Shown here: in pieces, positions 63,600-64,000 of the stretch
Position numbering within the stretch: position 1 is the stretch's first letter
Layout of the letters: each line of letters starts with the position of its first letter
DNA from: Isochrysis galbana
Taxonomy: Eukaryota; Haptophyta; Isochrysidales; Isochrysidaceae
Length of the DNA stretch: 64,000 bases
Direction: 5' to 3'
Assembly: GCA_018136815.1 (NCBI GenBank)
Contig: CM030933.1
Location: 6,574,676 to 6,638,675 of the forward strand
Translations under genes and position numbers: made by a program
Notes under the pieces: model-generated
Seen by the model: the letters and a program-made list of their open reading frames with translations, nothing else
Database searches by the model: none
Told to the model about the DNA's origin: nothing

Positions 63600-64000
63600 C
63601 GTGTACTGCCGCCTGAGCTACCCGACGTGGAGTCCGTCAATCTTCGGTGGGCGGCTGAGGCGGGGAGCCTGTGGCGGTCTACCGCCAGGCCCGTCATGAT
63701 CGGCATTGGCAGTGGCGGCGGGCCGGGCAGTGGAGGCGGCGGCGGCGGTAGCGGCGGCGATCAGCCCCCCCAAACACTCCAAGCGGCGGCGCTCACTACG
63801 CGGCAACTACCCTGGCTTATCTTTATCGCTTGCGGGACAGCGTCACCTGGCTCGCCATTTGAGAGTGCTAAGAGGCTCACGCCGGAGCTCCGCGCGAAAT
63901 ACGATGCGCTGCTAGCCACAAGCACGCCTGTTGAGCCTTGGGCAAAGCCAGCGACAAAGTTGCCGTCCAGCAACGCACGGACTCGCGCGCCGGCACCGGC
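63600..64000 (+). CDS. Partial coding region leaving the window, unknown protein
   Basis: This frame is open from 63,600 to the edge: LPPELPDVESVNLRWAAEAG, a Gly-rich stretch, then LTPELRAKYDALLATSTPVE. An internal ATG is at 63,696; sequence before it also reads protein-like, so 63,600 is probably just after a splice acceptor (GGCCTAG). The family is not recognisable from about 130 residues. Confidence 0.45.

Overview
This is a stretch of nuclear DNA from a GC-rich eukaryote, most likely a unicellular alga. The coding segments are intron-poor with GT-AG introns (Sm-D3, RNase H2A, NDUFB3-like, rhodanese-like, and a 1,003-residue protein), and conserved eukaryotic genes are packed between dense, nested mobile elements and long homopolymer or (AG)n tracts. 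A PPR/RluA fusion, a plant-type CTC1 and an ShK/JmjC/ankyrin protein fit a microalga (green or haptophyte-like). I cannot assign a species.

Layout. 1-2,700: the 3' part of an L1-like LINE, itself split by a short retroposon, followed by further retroposon tails. 3,287-3,903: three-exon Sm-D3 gene. 4,690-5,035: short retroposon 5' module. 6,218-13,530: an unidentified ORF broken by a 5.9-kb LINE (minus strand) and again by a 0.88-kb short retroposon. 14,326-15,323: RNase H2 subunit A. 16,790-19,781: second LINE, missing its reverse transcriptase. 20,736-28,176: ATG2. 29,463-30,219: rhodanese-like protein. 32,956-33,310: NDUFB3-like complex I subunit. 33,775-35,127: secreted ShK/JmjC-like/ankyrin protein. 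36,330-40,544: CTC1. 41,372-42,781: DCP2. 44,335-46,887: PPR plus pseudouridine synthase. 47,560-48,900: 170-bp hairpin repeats with a hAT-type element inserted. 49,280-53,010: LINE fragment, a possible acidic-protein exon and nested TA-flanked inverted-repeat elements. 53,465-54,472: Ser/Thr kinase. 56,052-58,800: nested elements including a foldback element with GC palindromes and an AT-rich core. 59,037-59,510: retroposon 3' end duplicated in tandem. 60,074-63,070: uncharacterised coiled-coil protein. 63,600-64,000: partial coding exon leaving the window.

The host genes are housekeeping genes (splicing, RNA/DNA hybrid removal, autophagy, respiration, telomere maintenance, mRNA decapping, RNA modification). 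Several are head-to-head pairs: ATG2/rhodanese, NDUFB3-like/JmjC-like and CTC1/DCP2.

The most distinctive feature is the retroposon population. A LINE family and short non-autonomous elements share a covarying 5'-terminal hairpin and conserved 3' stem-loops. They end in T-rich rather than A-rich sense-strand tails, and four insertions are bounded by 16-19-bp target duplications. The second is a ~1.55-kb foldback element whose arms are built from repeated C5...G5 palindromes around a very AT-rich core.
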